Source of the DNA: Acanthopleura granulata | Lineage: Eukaryota > Mollusca > Polyplacophora > Chitonida > Chitonidae | DNA: 64,000 nt | Reading direction: 5' to 3' | Assembly: GCA_016165875.1 (NCBI GenBank) | Contig: JABBOT010000001.1 | Location: 13,018,540 to 13,082,539, forward strand | Shown: positions 24,201 to 39,200 of the stretch, piece by piece | How the letters are laid out: every line of letters starts with the position of its first letter | Position numbering within the stretch: position 1 is the stretch's first letter | Made by a program: the position numbers and the translations under genes | The notes under the pieces: generated by a model | The model's input: the letters and a program-made list of their open reading frames with translations, nothing else | Databases searched by the model: none | What the model was told of the DNA's origin: nothing

Positions 24201-27200
24201 GATTCTGTCATCGTGCCACAGCATGCTCACTTCGAGCTCTGTTAATCATGCCATCTAACTTCTCAGTATAAAGCCCGTTACCTGAGAAGATATATTCACA
24301 AGGAATTTCCAATGCCCCCTTCTCAATATCTGGTCATCTTTTTTAGGATGAAGTGATTTTGCATTCAATAGTCAGTCCTTTGAAATAGCGGCGGCATTCG
24401 ACAAAATGCCACTGTTATCTGGATTACAACGGCCAGAAAAATGCCATCATATGAGATTTGCTTTGAATGACCTGCTGCTGAATATCTATCTGCTGGTCAC
24501 AGCAGTGACTAGAAGAAAAAAAAAGAACAGAATTAAAGTGGTAGTGTTATTCTTCCAAAATTTCATTCATGGCTGAAAATGGCTTGAAAATGCAGACCGA
24601 CCATTGAACATCTAGACAACTTGACGTTGGCTAAAGTAATACACTGGCCTCACCCACTGTGGCTATGTTTAGAAGGTACAGGCAGGAACAGACAGTTCAC
24701 TGCGCAGATTTCTGAAACAGTGATTTAAGTGGTGAAGGCGCAAAAAGCTGAAAAATGGGGACTTCAGTGTATAAAGTATGAATTAGATGAAAACGGTTTT
24801 GCATGTGTTCAGAAATAGCCTGAATATATTCAAGAGATAGTATTAGTAGGTCGATAAAATAGATCTCGCATGTGTTGAGTTTGGGTTGATGGCTTCTTGC
24901 TCCATCTCAGAACTCGAATTTGATGCAACTGCTCTGGATTCAAAATTGACAAAAACCAAAAAAATTTATGCCCTTCTTGGCTGTATTATGTAGACTGACG
25001 TGGAAACTACAAATGGCAATGAAACTGTCACAGTTTTCTGAATGTTTTCGATACTATAGAACACCCTTACATTTCAAGGCCATGAGTAGGTCATGAGACT
25101 TTTCAAAATGTCTGTCAATGGTGAACCGTATGAAGTTCTCAAAGCTAATCTGACCATAATGCTGAGCCACTATGTGTTTTCACCAACTTATCTACGTTTA
25201 CAGCACCGGTAGATAAAAAAGTTACCAAACCATGCAACCAACTATTTAAACACACCGGTGTACTTCATGACACAGTGAAAACAAAGAAAACATAACGTAA
25301 TGACCATGTATAACTGATGAACAAGCTATTTTTTCGCCTGTGCCACCGAGAAACAAGGAAAGTAGATTGTTTCTGTTGAAACAACAGCAACATGACGAAT
25401 GTTCCGTCGGTATTACAGTAATCCTGGGTATATTTCAAAAGGAAACATGTCACTTACCAAAGGTAACACAGAATACAGCTATAATTAGTTTCTAGTGTGG
25501 AATACTATTGGCCTATTTATGCAGTCTCATTTACTGATGAGGCCATCCATCACCGGCGGAGGCTCGCAGAACTGTCTACCGCACGCTTGCTGTGATCGAA
25601 CTCGCTGCCAGTCAGTGAGTCATGCAACCATTAAGGCATTGGTCCATGGTCGTATATTGTCAAAGTACACGGTAGTGGTGTGCAAGATGATTTCTACCAA
25701 TGATCAGGGCTATACTACCATTAAAGGGAGGTAACTCACCCATTGTCATATAGTTTACAATACGGCAACGATAGGTCTCGCAGAAATTTCCAAACATCCT
25801 GATATCCCCACTGTAACAATGGATTCACTCGCATGTACTGTGGCCAGTCCTGGTCTGTCATTGAAAATGCATCTAAGTGACCTGGACAAGGCAGACAAAC
25901 AGGCAGATTATCAAGTGAGAAGAGGGTATGCAACACAGGAGGCTAGGAAACAGGTTATCAAGTGAGAATAAGGTATGTAATACAGGAGGCCATGCTGGGG
26001 GCTAAGAAACAGATTATCATGTCAGGAGAGGGTATGTGACACAGGAGGCCATGCTGGGGGCTAAGAAACAGATTATCATGTCAGGAGAGGGTATGAAACA
26101 CAGGCGGCCATGCTTTGGGCGATGAAACAGATTATCATGTCAGGAGAGGGTATGTGACACAGGAGGCCATGCTGTGGGCTAAGAAACAGATTATCACATC
26201 AGGAGAGGATGTGTAACACAGGAGGTCATTCTGAGGGCTAAGAAACAGATTATCACGTCAGGAGAGGGTATGTGACACAGGAGGCCATGCTGGGGGCTAA
26301 GAGACAGATTATCATGTCAGGAGAGGGCATGTGACACAGGAGGCCATGCTGTGGGCTAAGAGACAGATTATCACGTCAGGAGAGGGTGTGTGACACAGGA
26401 GGCCATGCTGTGGGCTAAGAGACAGATTATCATGTCAGGAGAGGGTATGTGACACAGGAGGCCATGCTGTGGGCTAAGAGACAGATTATCATGTCAGAAG
26501 AGGGTGTGTGACACAGGAGGCCATGCTGGCGAGTAAGAAACAGATTATCACGTCAGGAGAGGGTGTGTGACACAGGACGCCATGCTGTGGGCTAAGAGAC
26601 AGATTATCATGTCAGGAGAGGGTGTGTGACACAGGAGGTCATTCTGAGGGCTAAGAAACAGATTATCTTGTCAAGAGAGGGTGTGTGACACAGGAGGCCA
26701 CGCTGGGGGGTAAGAGACAGATTATCATGTCAGGAGAGGGTGTGTGACACAGGAGGTCATTCTGAGGGCTAAGAAACAGATTATCTTGTCAAGAGAGGGT
26801 GTGTGACACAGGAGGCCATGCTGTCGGCTAAGAGACAAATTATCATGTCAGGAGAGGGTGTGTGACACAGGAGGTCATTCTGAGGGCTAAGAAACAGATT
26901 ATCTTGTCAAGAGAGGGTGTGTGACACAGGAGGCCACGCTGGGGGGTAAGAAACAGATTATCTTGTCAAGAGAGGGTATGTGACACAGGAGGCCATGCTG
27001 TGGGCTAAGAGACAGATTATCACGTCAGGAGAGGGTGTGTGACACAGGAGGTCATTCTGGGGGCTAAGAGACAGATTATCATGTCAGGAGAGGGTGTGTG
27101 ACACAGGAGGCCATGCTGTCGGCTAAGAGACAGATTATCATGTCAGGAGAGGGTGTGTGACACAGGAGGTCATTCTGAGGGCTAAGAAACAGATTATCTT

Positions 27201-30200
27201 GTCAAGAGAGGGTGTGTGACACAGGAGGCCACGCTGGGGGGTAAGAAACAGATTATCACGTCAGGAGAGGGTATGTGACACAGGAGGCCACGCTGTGGGC
27301 TAAGAAACAGATTATCATGTCAGGAGAGGGTGTGTGACACAGGAGGCCACACTGTGGGCTAAGAAACAGATTATCATGTCAGGAGAGGGTGTGTGACACA
27401 GGAGGCCACGCTGTGGGCTAAGAGACAGATTATCATGTCAGGAGAGGGTGTGTGACACAGGAGGTCATTCTGAGGGCTAAGAAACAGATTATCTTGTCAA
27501 GAGAGGGTGTGTGACACAGGAGGCCACGCTGGGGGGTAAGAAACAAATTATCACGTCAGGAGAGGGTATGTGACACAGGAGGCCACGCTGTGGGCTAAGA
27601 GACAGATTATCATGTCAGGAGAGGGTGTGTGACACAGGAGGCCACGCTGTGGGCTAAGAGACAGATTATCATGTCAGGAGAGGGTGTGTGACACAGGAGG
27701 CCACGCTGTGGGCTAAGAGACAGATTATCATGTCAGGAGAGGGTGTGTGACACAGGAGGCCACGCTGTGGGCTAAGAGACAGATTATCATGTCAGGAGAG
27801 GGTGTGTGACACAGGAGGCCATGCTGGGGGCTAAGAGACAGATTATCATGTCAGGAGAGGGTATGTGACACAGGATGCTATGCTGGGGGCAAAGAGACAG
27901 ATTATCATGTCAGGAGAGGGTGTGTGACACAGGAGGCCACACTGTGGGCTAAGAAACAGATTATCATGTCAGGAGAGGGTGTGTGACACAGGAGGCCACG
28001 CTGTGGGCTAAGAGACAGATTATCATGTCAGGAGAGGGTGTGTGACACAGGAGGTCATTCTGAGGGCTAAGAAACAGATTATCTTGTCAAGAGAGGGTGT
28101 GTGACACAGGAGGCCACGCTGGGGGGTAAGAAACAAATTATCACGTCAGGAGAGGGTATGTGACACAGGAGGCCACGCTGTGGGCTAAGAGACAGATTAT
28201 CATGTCAGGAGAGGGTGTGTGACACAGGAGGCCACGCTGTGGGCTAAGAGACAGATTATCATGTCAGGAGAGGGTGTGTGACACAGGAGGCCACGCTGTG
28301 GGCTAAGAGACAGATTATCATGTCAGGAGAGGGTGTGTGACACAGGAGGCCACGCTGTGGGCTAAGAGACAGATTATCATGTCAGGAGAGGGTGTGTGAC
28401 ACAGGAGGCCATGCTGGGGGCTAAGAGACAGATTATCATGTCAGGAGAGGGTATGTGACACAGGATGCTATGCTGGGGGCAAAGAGACAGATTATCATGT
28501 CAGGAGAGGGTATGTGACACAGGAGGTCATTCTGGAGGCTAAGAGACAGATTATCATGTCAGGAGAGGGTATGTGACACAGGAGGCCATGCTGGGGGCTA
28601 AGAGACAGATTATCATGTCAGGAGAGGGTATGTAACACAGGGGGCCATGCTGGGGGCTATGAAACAGATTATCATGTCAGGAGAGGGTATGTGACACAGG
28701 AGGTCATTCTGGGGGCTAAGAGCCAGATTATCATGTCAGGAGAGGGTATGAAACACAGGAGGCCATGCTGTGGGCTAAGAGACAGATTATCATGTCAGGA
28801 GAGGGTATGTAACACAGGAGGTCATTCTAGGGGCTAAGAGACAGATTATCATGTCAAGAGAGGGTGTGTGACGGGGGGGGGGGCATTCTGGGGTCTAAGA
28901 AACAGATTACCATGTCAGGAGAGCGTGAGTGATGTAGGGGGCCATTCTGAGGGCTAAGAGGCAGAATATCACAGGAGAAGGCTAAGGTGTCTAACACAGC
29001 GAGGTCATAAAAATGAGCATAGTAGTAATGACAGTGCAGATTAGCCATGGCTTCATCTGTCATCAACATTTGATTGAACACTGAACAAAGACCTTAAGCC
29101 TGGTACTGACTGGAGTAGGGGTCAGTCCCTCTGGTCCCCATCAGCACAGCCTTGATCTCAGGGTGGTGCTGCTGTAGCTGAGCCAGGCACTCCTTGATTC
29201 GTCCCTCAAAGCTCAGCTGGTTCAGGTTATAGCTGAAACAAAACACACAAGCCATTACTGCAAGGGTCACCATACTTTAACACTGTATGCAAGACCACAG
29301 AACACCAGGCATTACTACCAGTGTGACCACTTAAATAGACCATACTTGAACACTGTAAACATTTCGCAGACCATTTCTAACCTCTTACCAAGTACTTTAA
29401 ATACAAAGAAAGCCCTCTGATACAATATGAATTTGTCAATTTCTCTAACCGAATTGTGCATTTGCGGTTCCCTTTGTAAACTTGTAACAAATTATGCACT
29501 CACTTGCAAGGTCATTTACAATTCTTGTCTAATTTTTCACACCAAGGGAAGGCTCTTTACAAAAATTATCTCATTTACCTGTCTTTAGACGTTTGGATGA
29601 ACTGTAGGACCTCTGGGAAAGGAGATTTACTCTGTATGTACAACGAGTTTAATTTGCCCTTAAAGTCTGGATATTTTCTGAAAATAAGTCAGCACATCTT
29701 ACTGCTTGCATTTTGATTCCAGCTGCATAGCCAAATACTCAAGAAACCAGTGTATAACTTACTGTAATCACATGTGTAACTAAGGCAACTATTAATAATG
29801 GGGTAAATTTAAGAACAAAACTTAGGAGCCATATTTGCATGGTACTTTGAGAGATGTAACTCTTCCCTGCCCACCTGTATATCACCCAGACACAGTCACA
29901 ATAGCCCAGGTATGTGACAGTCTTACAGTCACACCCATGTTACCAGCGAATAATCATGTGGCTCTCTCTGAATGATTTCTATTCTTGTTTTTGTTAGCAG
30001 TTTTTATGGTGTCTTTGTTTGCAACTCGTGCTGTGTCTTTGCTTGCAACTCATGCTGTGTCTTTGTCTGCAACACGTGTTGTGTCTTTGTTTGCAACTCG
30101 TGTCTTCGTTGGTACCTGGTGTGATGTATATTTTTGCACCTGGTGTCGTGTTTGTTTGCATCAGCTGTGGTACATTTATTGGTACTAGTGTGATGTCTTT

Positions 30201-33200
30201 GTTGGCACCTGGTGTGATGTCTTTGTTGGCACCTGGTGTGATGTTTTTGTTGGCACCTGGTGTGATGTCTCTGTTAGCATCTGGTATGATTTTTTTGTTG
30301 GCACCTGGTGCGGTGTTTTGCATCATCAGTGGTGTATTTATTCACACCTAGTGTGGCGTCTTTGTTGACAGCTCATGAGGTGTCTGTGTTGGCACATGGT
30401 GTGGTGTCTTTGTTGGCACCTGGCAAGGCATCTTTGTTGGCACGTGGTGTGGTGTCTTTGTTGGCACATGGTGTGGTGTCTTTGTTTGCATCATCAGTGG
30501 TGTATTTATTCACACCTAGTGTGGCGTCTGTGTTGGCACATGGTGTGGTGTCTGTGTTGGCACATGGTGTGGTGTCTTTGTTGGCACGTGGTGTGGTGTC
30601 TTTGTTGGCACATGGCGAGGTGTCTTTGTTGGCACTTGGTGTGGTGTCTTTGTTAGTCTCTTTAAGACCCATAAGGCATTACAACTTGTAATTTTGGCAA
30701 CATAACAATACTAAAAGAGTACACAAGCAAGCAAACAAATAGGTCACGTTAATCATAAAGCTTTCAAATTAATTATCATTCTCAACTGAAATGCTTTTGA
30801 CTGGCAAGAGGTTAATTTAGGATGATTGATGACTCTGGTGACTTACTTACTTTTTAACGACAGCACTGAATAGATGAAGTAAAACTGTACAGTCCTTCCC
30901 ACCATTAAATCCAACACAGACCTCTTCCAGGCTGAAATACAAAGAATAAGTCAGTGAAGGTTTATTTATTTGATTGGTGTTTAATATGCCGTACTCAAGA
31001 CTATTTCACTTATACGATGACAGCCAGTATTATTGGGGGGGGGGGAGGAAGCCAGACAGAGTGCGAGGGAAAGTCAGTAAAGAAAACACACACATTTATC
31101 TGTAGTTACATACCTGAGTGATAACAGTGACTATCCTCACCTGTATGTCTGTAACACACCTGAGAGCAGTGACTACACTCACATGTATGTCTGTAACACA
31201 CCTGGCAGTAGTGACTACCCTCACCTGTATGTCTATTACACACCTGACAGTAGTGACTACCCTCACTTGTATGTCTGTAACACACCTGAGAGTAGTGACT
31301 ACACTTGACAGTAGTGACTACCCTCACCTGTATATGGGTAAACCCCACTAGTGACTATCCTCACCTGTACATCAGTAACACACCTGACAGTAGACTACCC
31401 TCACCTGTATGTCTGTAACACACCTGACAGTAGTTACTACCCTCCCCTCTATGTCTCTAACACACCTGACAGTAGTAACTATCCTCACCTGTATGTCTCT
31501 GTAACACACCTGCGAGTAGTGACTATCCTCACCTGTATGTCTGTAACACACCTGAGAGTAGTGACTATCCTCACCTGTATGTCTGTAACAAACCTGACAG
31601 TAGTGACAATCCTCACCTGTATCTCTCTAAGCACTCCTCTACCACTTTTACGGAATGACGAACATGCTGGCAGAATTCTGATTGGTCCTCAGAGTTGACA
31701 ATATTGTAGACTTGTTCTGTGGATTTCCTGATAGGGTCCTTTTCATATATGACAACTGAGCCTGAAAGAAAGGATATGAACAATGCTAAACCAGCATATG
31801 ATGAAGAATAGTGAATGTGGTGCACATCAACCAAACTAACCAAAAGCACAATGGTCTCTGTCAAAAATTCAACAATCAAAAATCAATCTGATTTAATTTT
31901 TTGGGCTCCTAAAGTATTGCTGTTGTTACAATTATTGTGAAGGTCAGTTCAGTTAATTATGAGGGATTTTTGTGTAAAAACTGTCAAACTAACCAAAAGC
32001 ATAATGGTCTTTATAGAAAACGCAAGAATCCAATATTATTCTGATTTAAATTTGTTGGCTCCTAATGTATCAACGTTGTTATTATTGCTGTTGTTACATT
32101 TATTGTGAAGGTCAGTTCAGTTAATTATGAGGGATTTTCGTGTAAAAACTGTCAAACTAACCAAAAGCATAATGGTCTTTATAGAAAACACAAGAATCCA
32201 ATATTATTCTGATTTAAATTTGTGGGCTCCTAATGTATCAACGCTGTTATTATTGCTGTTGTTACATTTATTGTGAAGGGATTTTTGTGTAAAAACTGTC
32301 AGATCTATTTACATATTTGACTGCTTTACAAGTACTCTAGAATACTGCACTCATACACCAGTGGCCAATATTACCAATAACCATCTATAGGTCGCTAGTA
32401 GGCTCTCCCCCTTATTGCTGGAGAGGAAGGCAGCATAAGCTACACCTGAACTCAAAGTGACCCCTTTGGTGAGAGGCTCCTGGGTCATTATACTGTGCTA
32501 GTGTATTAACCAGAGAGGCTAGTCAGATTTAACACTGTAATTAAATGGCTGGAGGTTCCTTAGCTGGTCCAAGGGTTTCATGATTACACACTGACCCCTA
32601 CCATCTCTCCCAGGGCCGGGATTGCTGCTTTTGTGATACAGCGGATACTTTGAACAGTCACCTCTGGCCTGGGCATTTAGTGGCCTTAGCTGGTCAAAAG
32701 ATGGTCAGATTTTGTCTCTCCTCAGGGCTGCGTGGTTAGCTTGCTACTGCAGCTTGTGCTTATGCTGCCTTCCTCTCCGTCATATGAGGGGAGGCCTGCC
32801 AGCCACCTGCACAGGGCCCTAGGTTTGCCCCCAGGGCTGTGCCAGGGTTGCCCCCACCATAACGTTGGCCATTTTCATATAAGTGTAAAATAAAATGAAA
32901 TTTGCCAGATATCAGCTTGAGCTCACGTATGCCTAAAGTCAGAAATAAGACCAGGTAGAGCTCACCTTTACCAGTGAGGAGAAGTCAAAACAGATATAAC
33001 TCATCTTTACCAGAGACCAGATATCAGGCTTGGTAGAGCTCACCTTTACCAGAAATCAGAAATCGGACCAGGTAGAGCTCACCTTTACCCAGAGGCAAGA
33101 AGTCAGACCAGGTAGAGCTCACCTTTACCAGGGGCAAAAGTCAGACCAGGTAGAGCTCAACTTACCAGAGACAAGAAATCAAACCAGATAGAACTCACCT

Positions 33201-36200
33201 TTACCAGAAACCAGAAGTCAGAGCTCACCTTCACCAGATTCCAGCGGACAGGGTACTTAACGTTAACCTTTACCAAAGACCAGAAGTCAGACCAGGTAGA
33301 ATTTACATTTGCCAGATATCAGAAGTAAGACCAGGTGGAGGTCACCTTTACCAAAGACCAGAAGTCAGATCTGGTGGAGGTGACCTGTACCACAGACCAG
33401 AAGTCAGAGCAGGTAGAACTCACCTTGACCAGAGACCAGAAAACAGACAAGACAGAACTCACCTTTACCACGGCATAAGTCACACCAGGTAGAACTCACC
33501 TTTACCAGGGGCATAAGTCTTACCAGATAGAACTCACCTTTACCAGAGACCAGAAGTCAGACCAGGTAGGCACTCACCTTTCGGGAGTGTCTCAGTCAGA
33601 AAGTCGTGGGCCTCCTTTAGGTAGTGGGAACTCTCTGACTCCATGGTTAGCTTAACTTTATAATAGCTGAAACAACAACAACACTAATGCAGCTGAAATC
33701 CTAGATGAGGTCTCTTCTGACTCAATCTGATAAAAAAATTCTTACAGGCACAAGTACTTATCACTTGGACGGCGAGTTTGCTAACTAGAATCCAGCTCTG
33801 CAGTGCAATGAGTTTGTCAGGCTCCTGACCAAAGACAATATCTTATTCTCAACACCTTGGTTTCTTCCACTAATGAACTTAACTCCTGTTACAAATCAAA
33901 ATCTTGAGTGTAGCATTGGACATCTGTCAAATAAATGAATGCATAACAAACCTTACACAGCAGCAAAACTTAAGAAGCTTGTAAAGAGAGTATTACTAAT
34001 GTTGAATGCTTGAATTGTTAAATGCCTCTTTACAACACATTATTACAATACACTGTATGGCTGAAAAATTGACGTAAACCCCAAGCATACATGCATAACA
34101 TCCAATACATGTCCGTGGGTCACTACAACAGTCAGTTTGGTCATAAATGTGTCCCCCTAAGTTTGAATGAAGACATTTTTCAGATTTTATATCTTTTAAG
34201 AGGCCTAGTCATCATCTAATTATTAAGTGAAAACCAAGAAACCATACTGACTTCACTTGCTGATATCATCCACCAGCAAACTTTGTCTCTACATTATACA
34301 TGTCCTAGGTTTTCAGATATTTATTTATTCACTTGATTGGTGTTTTACGCTGTACTCAAGAATATTTCACTTATACGATGATGGCCACCATTATGATGGG
34401 AGGAAACTGGGCACAGCCCGGAGGAAGCCCACAACCATCTGCAGGTTGCTGGTAGACGGCTTTCACATATTAACAAACTTCATGCAACGTGGACCATTTA
34501 TAACACAGCTGGCAGATTTATCCCCCAACTGGGTTGTGATGCGGGGTAGGTGTCATGAGCTTTACCTGTTGTGGAATTCTGGGTAAGATCCTAGTATGAC
34601 GTTTTTGCGGAACTGTTGGTCCACCTGGTTGAGGACATCTGTTATGCTGACCTCATCCTGGTTCACGTACACTTCCTCTGTGTGAGTCTCAGCCTCGGGA
34701 TTCTTGAATATGTCCTGAAGCAGACAAAGTGCCACATTCACACTCAAGACATACTTCATCCACTGACACATCACCAGGGTATCATTTCTTGTATGAAATG
34801 GAATATCCCAGTGGCCCACAGGTGTAAAAAACAGAGAGCCTTTCCACAAACCTGGTGAGTGGTTTCAAAACTCAAACTAAGCATTTTAACATTTCCTCTC
34901 TGCCCACATCTTCTTGACAAATGGCCTTGGTCTACAAGGCACAAACCATGCATTTTCAATGGTGTCTACGAAACTGTGGCAGGAAATATAAATGTGAAGT
35001 GAAAAAAACCCTCTTATGAAATAGTAGCTCTACTGGTTGAGACAAAATTATCACAGAGTTGATTACAAAACTGTGCATGTGTAATGAACAATCGACAATC
35101 AAAACTGAAAATTAATACATGTACTATGAAATATGTATCTTGATTCACTTCTACCAAGTTTTACTGAAACTGGACAAATACTGTGACAGTAAGTAGTAGC
35201 ACCTCGAAAGAAATGTTAACATATGCTGGATGAAAAAACAGACAGACAACTGATCATCGCAATGGAAAATTGATACTACAATTTATGTATCTTGATGTAC
35301 AGTACACTTCAACCAAATTTCGCTGAAATCGGACAAAAACTGTAGACAAAAAAAGATAGACAGATGGACACCCAATCATCATCAAAATGAAAAATCAAGA
35401 CTACAAATTATATATCTCAATGTAGTCTACACTTGAGTTAAGTTTTGTTAAAATCAGACAAAAACTGCAGGAGTAGTGTTTTGAAAATGTTAACATATTC
35501 AGTATAAACAGAAAGACAGATGGACAACTGATCATCAGAATGGAAAATCAATACTATCAATTATGTATCTTCATGTAGTCTACACTTCAACAAAGTTTCA
35601 CTGAAATCGGACAAAAACCTTAGAAGGGGTAGCATTTTGAAAGATACATGTATATAAAGATATACTGGACAAATTGACAGACAGATGGACAACCAATCAT
35701 CAAACTGGAAAATCGATACTACAAATATGTATCTTGATGTAGTCTACACATGAGTTAAGTTTCACTGAAATCGGACAAAAGCTGTAGGAGGAGTAGCAGT
35801 TTGAAAATGTTAACATACTCTGTATAAACAGACGGACAACAGATCATCGAAACAGAATATTGATACTACGAATTATGTATGTCACATACACTTGACCCAA
35901 GTTTCGTTGAAATCTGACAAAAACTGTAGGAGGGAAATGTCCGAACAAAAAAGTTAATAGCTGCCAAACAGATAGACAGACAGACAGAAGGCCGAAAGCC
36001 AGACAACTTGCTGATACATAACCTCTTCTGTAGAGTTAAAAATAACACACCTTATATATGTGTATGTCTCCACCCACCTATGTGTTGTGATGAACACTGA
36101 CTGATATCCTTTACTTACATATTATTGTAAGTGATACTGTTACACTTGAAGATAGTTTCACTGAAAGACACGTTTTCTACATGCCTGACATTTTTCATTG

Positions 36201-39200
36201 TTAATGAAAATGAAATATAAGAGGAGTTTGGTGGGCTATTTCAGATAAAGGTATGTGATGATGATGATTGGCAACAACAACAACAGTCACATTTCGGTGA
36301 CCGATTTCCGGTATAACAACATAATGAGCATTGATTTAAAATGCATGGTTTATGAAACCATTTATAATGGTATAATTTATAACGCTGGAATTTCTACGGT
36401 CTTACCTTGGTTAGAAGTCATTTCAGTATTATTTCCGACTGAAATCATTCATGTCATGTTGTCGTAGTTCATAAAGTCTGCCATGATGCATAGCATTTTG
36501 GTATGAAGGTTTAAGAAACTAAGAGTCTGATAAATACGAAAACGGCTCAAGTGTAAAAATGATATCGTTAAAATGAGCAGATTTTATAGTATAAAGAAAA
36601 TTATGCTGAGTTGGCCACGTTTGCTTCCTTATCATAGTAAATTATGGGCGGGTTGAGTAAAGGGCGAACACTGCTGTCTGTATGTTAGCCAATCAAAACG
36701 TTGGATTTTAGGTAGTTAGCACCGCGTTCTCTGTCTCTGCTTTATATAAGGCGATCGATTATCGCGTTTGACAGATGGTCCCGGAGGTCTATGACAGCCA
36801 AGAATAAAGGCAAGGACAAGATTAAGACAGCCCCAAGAACTTAATTAGAGGGTACTACAGATGAAATTTACGAGTTGTTGAAGTATATAGTTACAGAGAA
36901 GCTCAACATACTGAGAAAGAGTCTGTGCTCTGACATGGATCAACTGGGATCGAGACAGAGATTGACAGAGATCACCAATCTTCCAAGAGGCGTAGATCTT
37001 GACTGACAAAGGGTAGAATTAGCATATGATCTGGAGAGAGATTTGCCGATCTGGCGGGAGATCAGTAGTGAAGTACGTATTACGCATAAAGGATTTAGCG
37101 TTCTACTGAAGAGATTCAGACTGTAGGAGTCATTAAGCTATTACTCTAGCATTAAACTATTTTTTTCATGAGGATTACAGTTGCATAGAAATTCCAGCTC
37201 GTATAACTGTCATGATATTTTTAAACTTCTAAAAACTGTTTGTCGCCTAAGTTGAATGAATAAGCTCGCAAGAGTTGTGCCCCTTGAAACTGCCTCACCC
37301 ACTGTGTTGCTGATTCCGAAGGAATATTTGCTAATTTCACAGTATATATGAATAAATGGATTTCACTGCTTGGTGATCGAACTGTAAAATAATTCTTGGG
37401 ATCTTTTATTCTCCTATTACTGCTGATTAAATTAAAATAACTCATAACATTGAGTTTTCCTCCAAGTGTTATACTGGAACAATTCAGGCAGGAAATACCT
37501 TTGGTGTTATTAATTGGACAAAAGCATGAAATGATTGATTGGAGCATTGTGTGTCAATCCATACTTCTGTAGTGGTGTCTCCAATTACCCAGGGTAAATC
37601 TCAGTCTCATACACTACCATACTTATGACATTTTTATCTTGGAGTTGACAGATATCAACCTGTGGTTAACAGAGCAGAGCAAAGCCTACATTCCTAATCT
37701 CTAAGTCACACAAGATCGCTTAAACAGAAAATCTGCTACAGTATCATGAAGCTGATCTCTATCCATCTTATGTATCATCGGATCCATCTCCACCCACCTA
37801 AAGTATCACAAGCCTGTTCTCCACCCACCTTATGTATCACCAGCCTGATCTCCACCCACCTTATGTATCACCTACCCGATCTCCACCCATCTTATGTATA
37901 ACTAAATCTGATCACCTACCTCTACTCCACCCAACTTATATATCACCAGCCTGATCTCTACCCACTTCATGTATCAGAAACCTGATCTCCACCCACCTTA
38001 TCTATCACCTACCTGATCTCCACCCTCCTATGTATCACCAGCCTGATCTCCACCCAGCTTATGTATCACCTACCTGATCTCCACCTCCTATGTATCACCA
38101 GCCTGATCTCCACCCACCTTATGTATCACCTACCTGATCTCCACCCTCCTATGTATCACCAGCCTGATATCCACCCACCTTATGTATATGTTTCTTCGGC
38201 CTGATATCCACCCACCTTATGTATCACAAGCCTGTTCTCCATCCACCTTATGTATCACCAGCCTGATCTCCACCCACCTTATGTATCACCAGCCTGATCT
38301 CCACCCACCTTATGTATCACCAGCCTGATCTCCACCCATCTCCTGTATCACCAACCTGATCTCCACTCACTTTATGTATCATCAGCCTGGTCTCAACCCA
38401 GGTAATGTATCACCAGCCTAATCTCATCCCACCTAATGTATCACCAACCTGATCTCCACCCACCTTATGTATCATCAGCCTGGTCTCATCCCAGGTAATG
38501 TATCACCAGCCTAATCTCATCCCACCTAATGCATCACCAGCCTGATCTCTACCCACATTGTGTATCACCAGCCTGGACTCCACCCACTTTATGCATCAAC
38601 TGCCTGATCTCCACCCACTTCACATATCATTAGCCTAACCCTCATCCACCTAGTGTATCATTATGCCCACCCACCTGTAGCATAAGAAAAGCTTTTTCCA
38701 TGAGCGAAGGAATTCCCGGGAAGACGTAGACATTCCTCACATTGACCAGTGGGTAACGTGCCTTCTCTCCAGTCTGGGGATGCACTCCATACAACAGCCT
38801 GGCTGACTCGGGCACCTGTTGGGCAAAGATTAACAACAGTCATGCCTTTTCATGACAAACTCTGATTGCCATTCAGCATTTGAAATATACCTAAATACAT
38901 ACATCAGCTTTCATTCAAATTTACTCCAGCTACATGCACAAGTTCTACTACATGGGCATCTTACTCTGTGTTACGTTTGTGTTTAAAAAACTTGCTCACA
39001 GTCTTACACAACTTTCTTCTGTAAATCTTACATAAGCCAATTTCAACTTCGGTGACTTGATATCGTCCGTGCCAAAAAACTTCTTGCAAACTTTGACCAA
39101 TTCCGGATGATAAAAGAGAGGCTCACCAAATGCTTGGGATAAACCTGCATGAGAAACAATAATGTGTCACTGATACTGGGGAATTTCCCACAACAACAAC

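Noticed and set aside
25889..28965. CRISPR-like regular spacing
   Set aside because: The whole ~59-bp unit is repeated with no unique spacers, inside a eukaryotic intron.
29985..30691. Overlapping frames on both strands in the 24-bp array
   Set aside because: A 24-bp period keeps all frames open; no domain and no start context.
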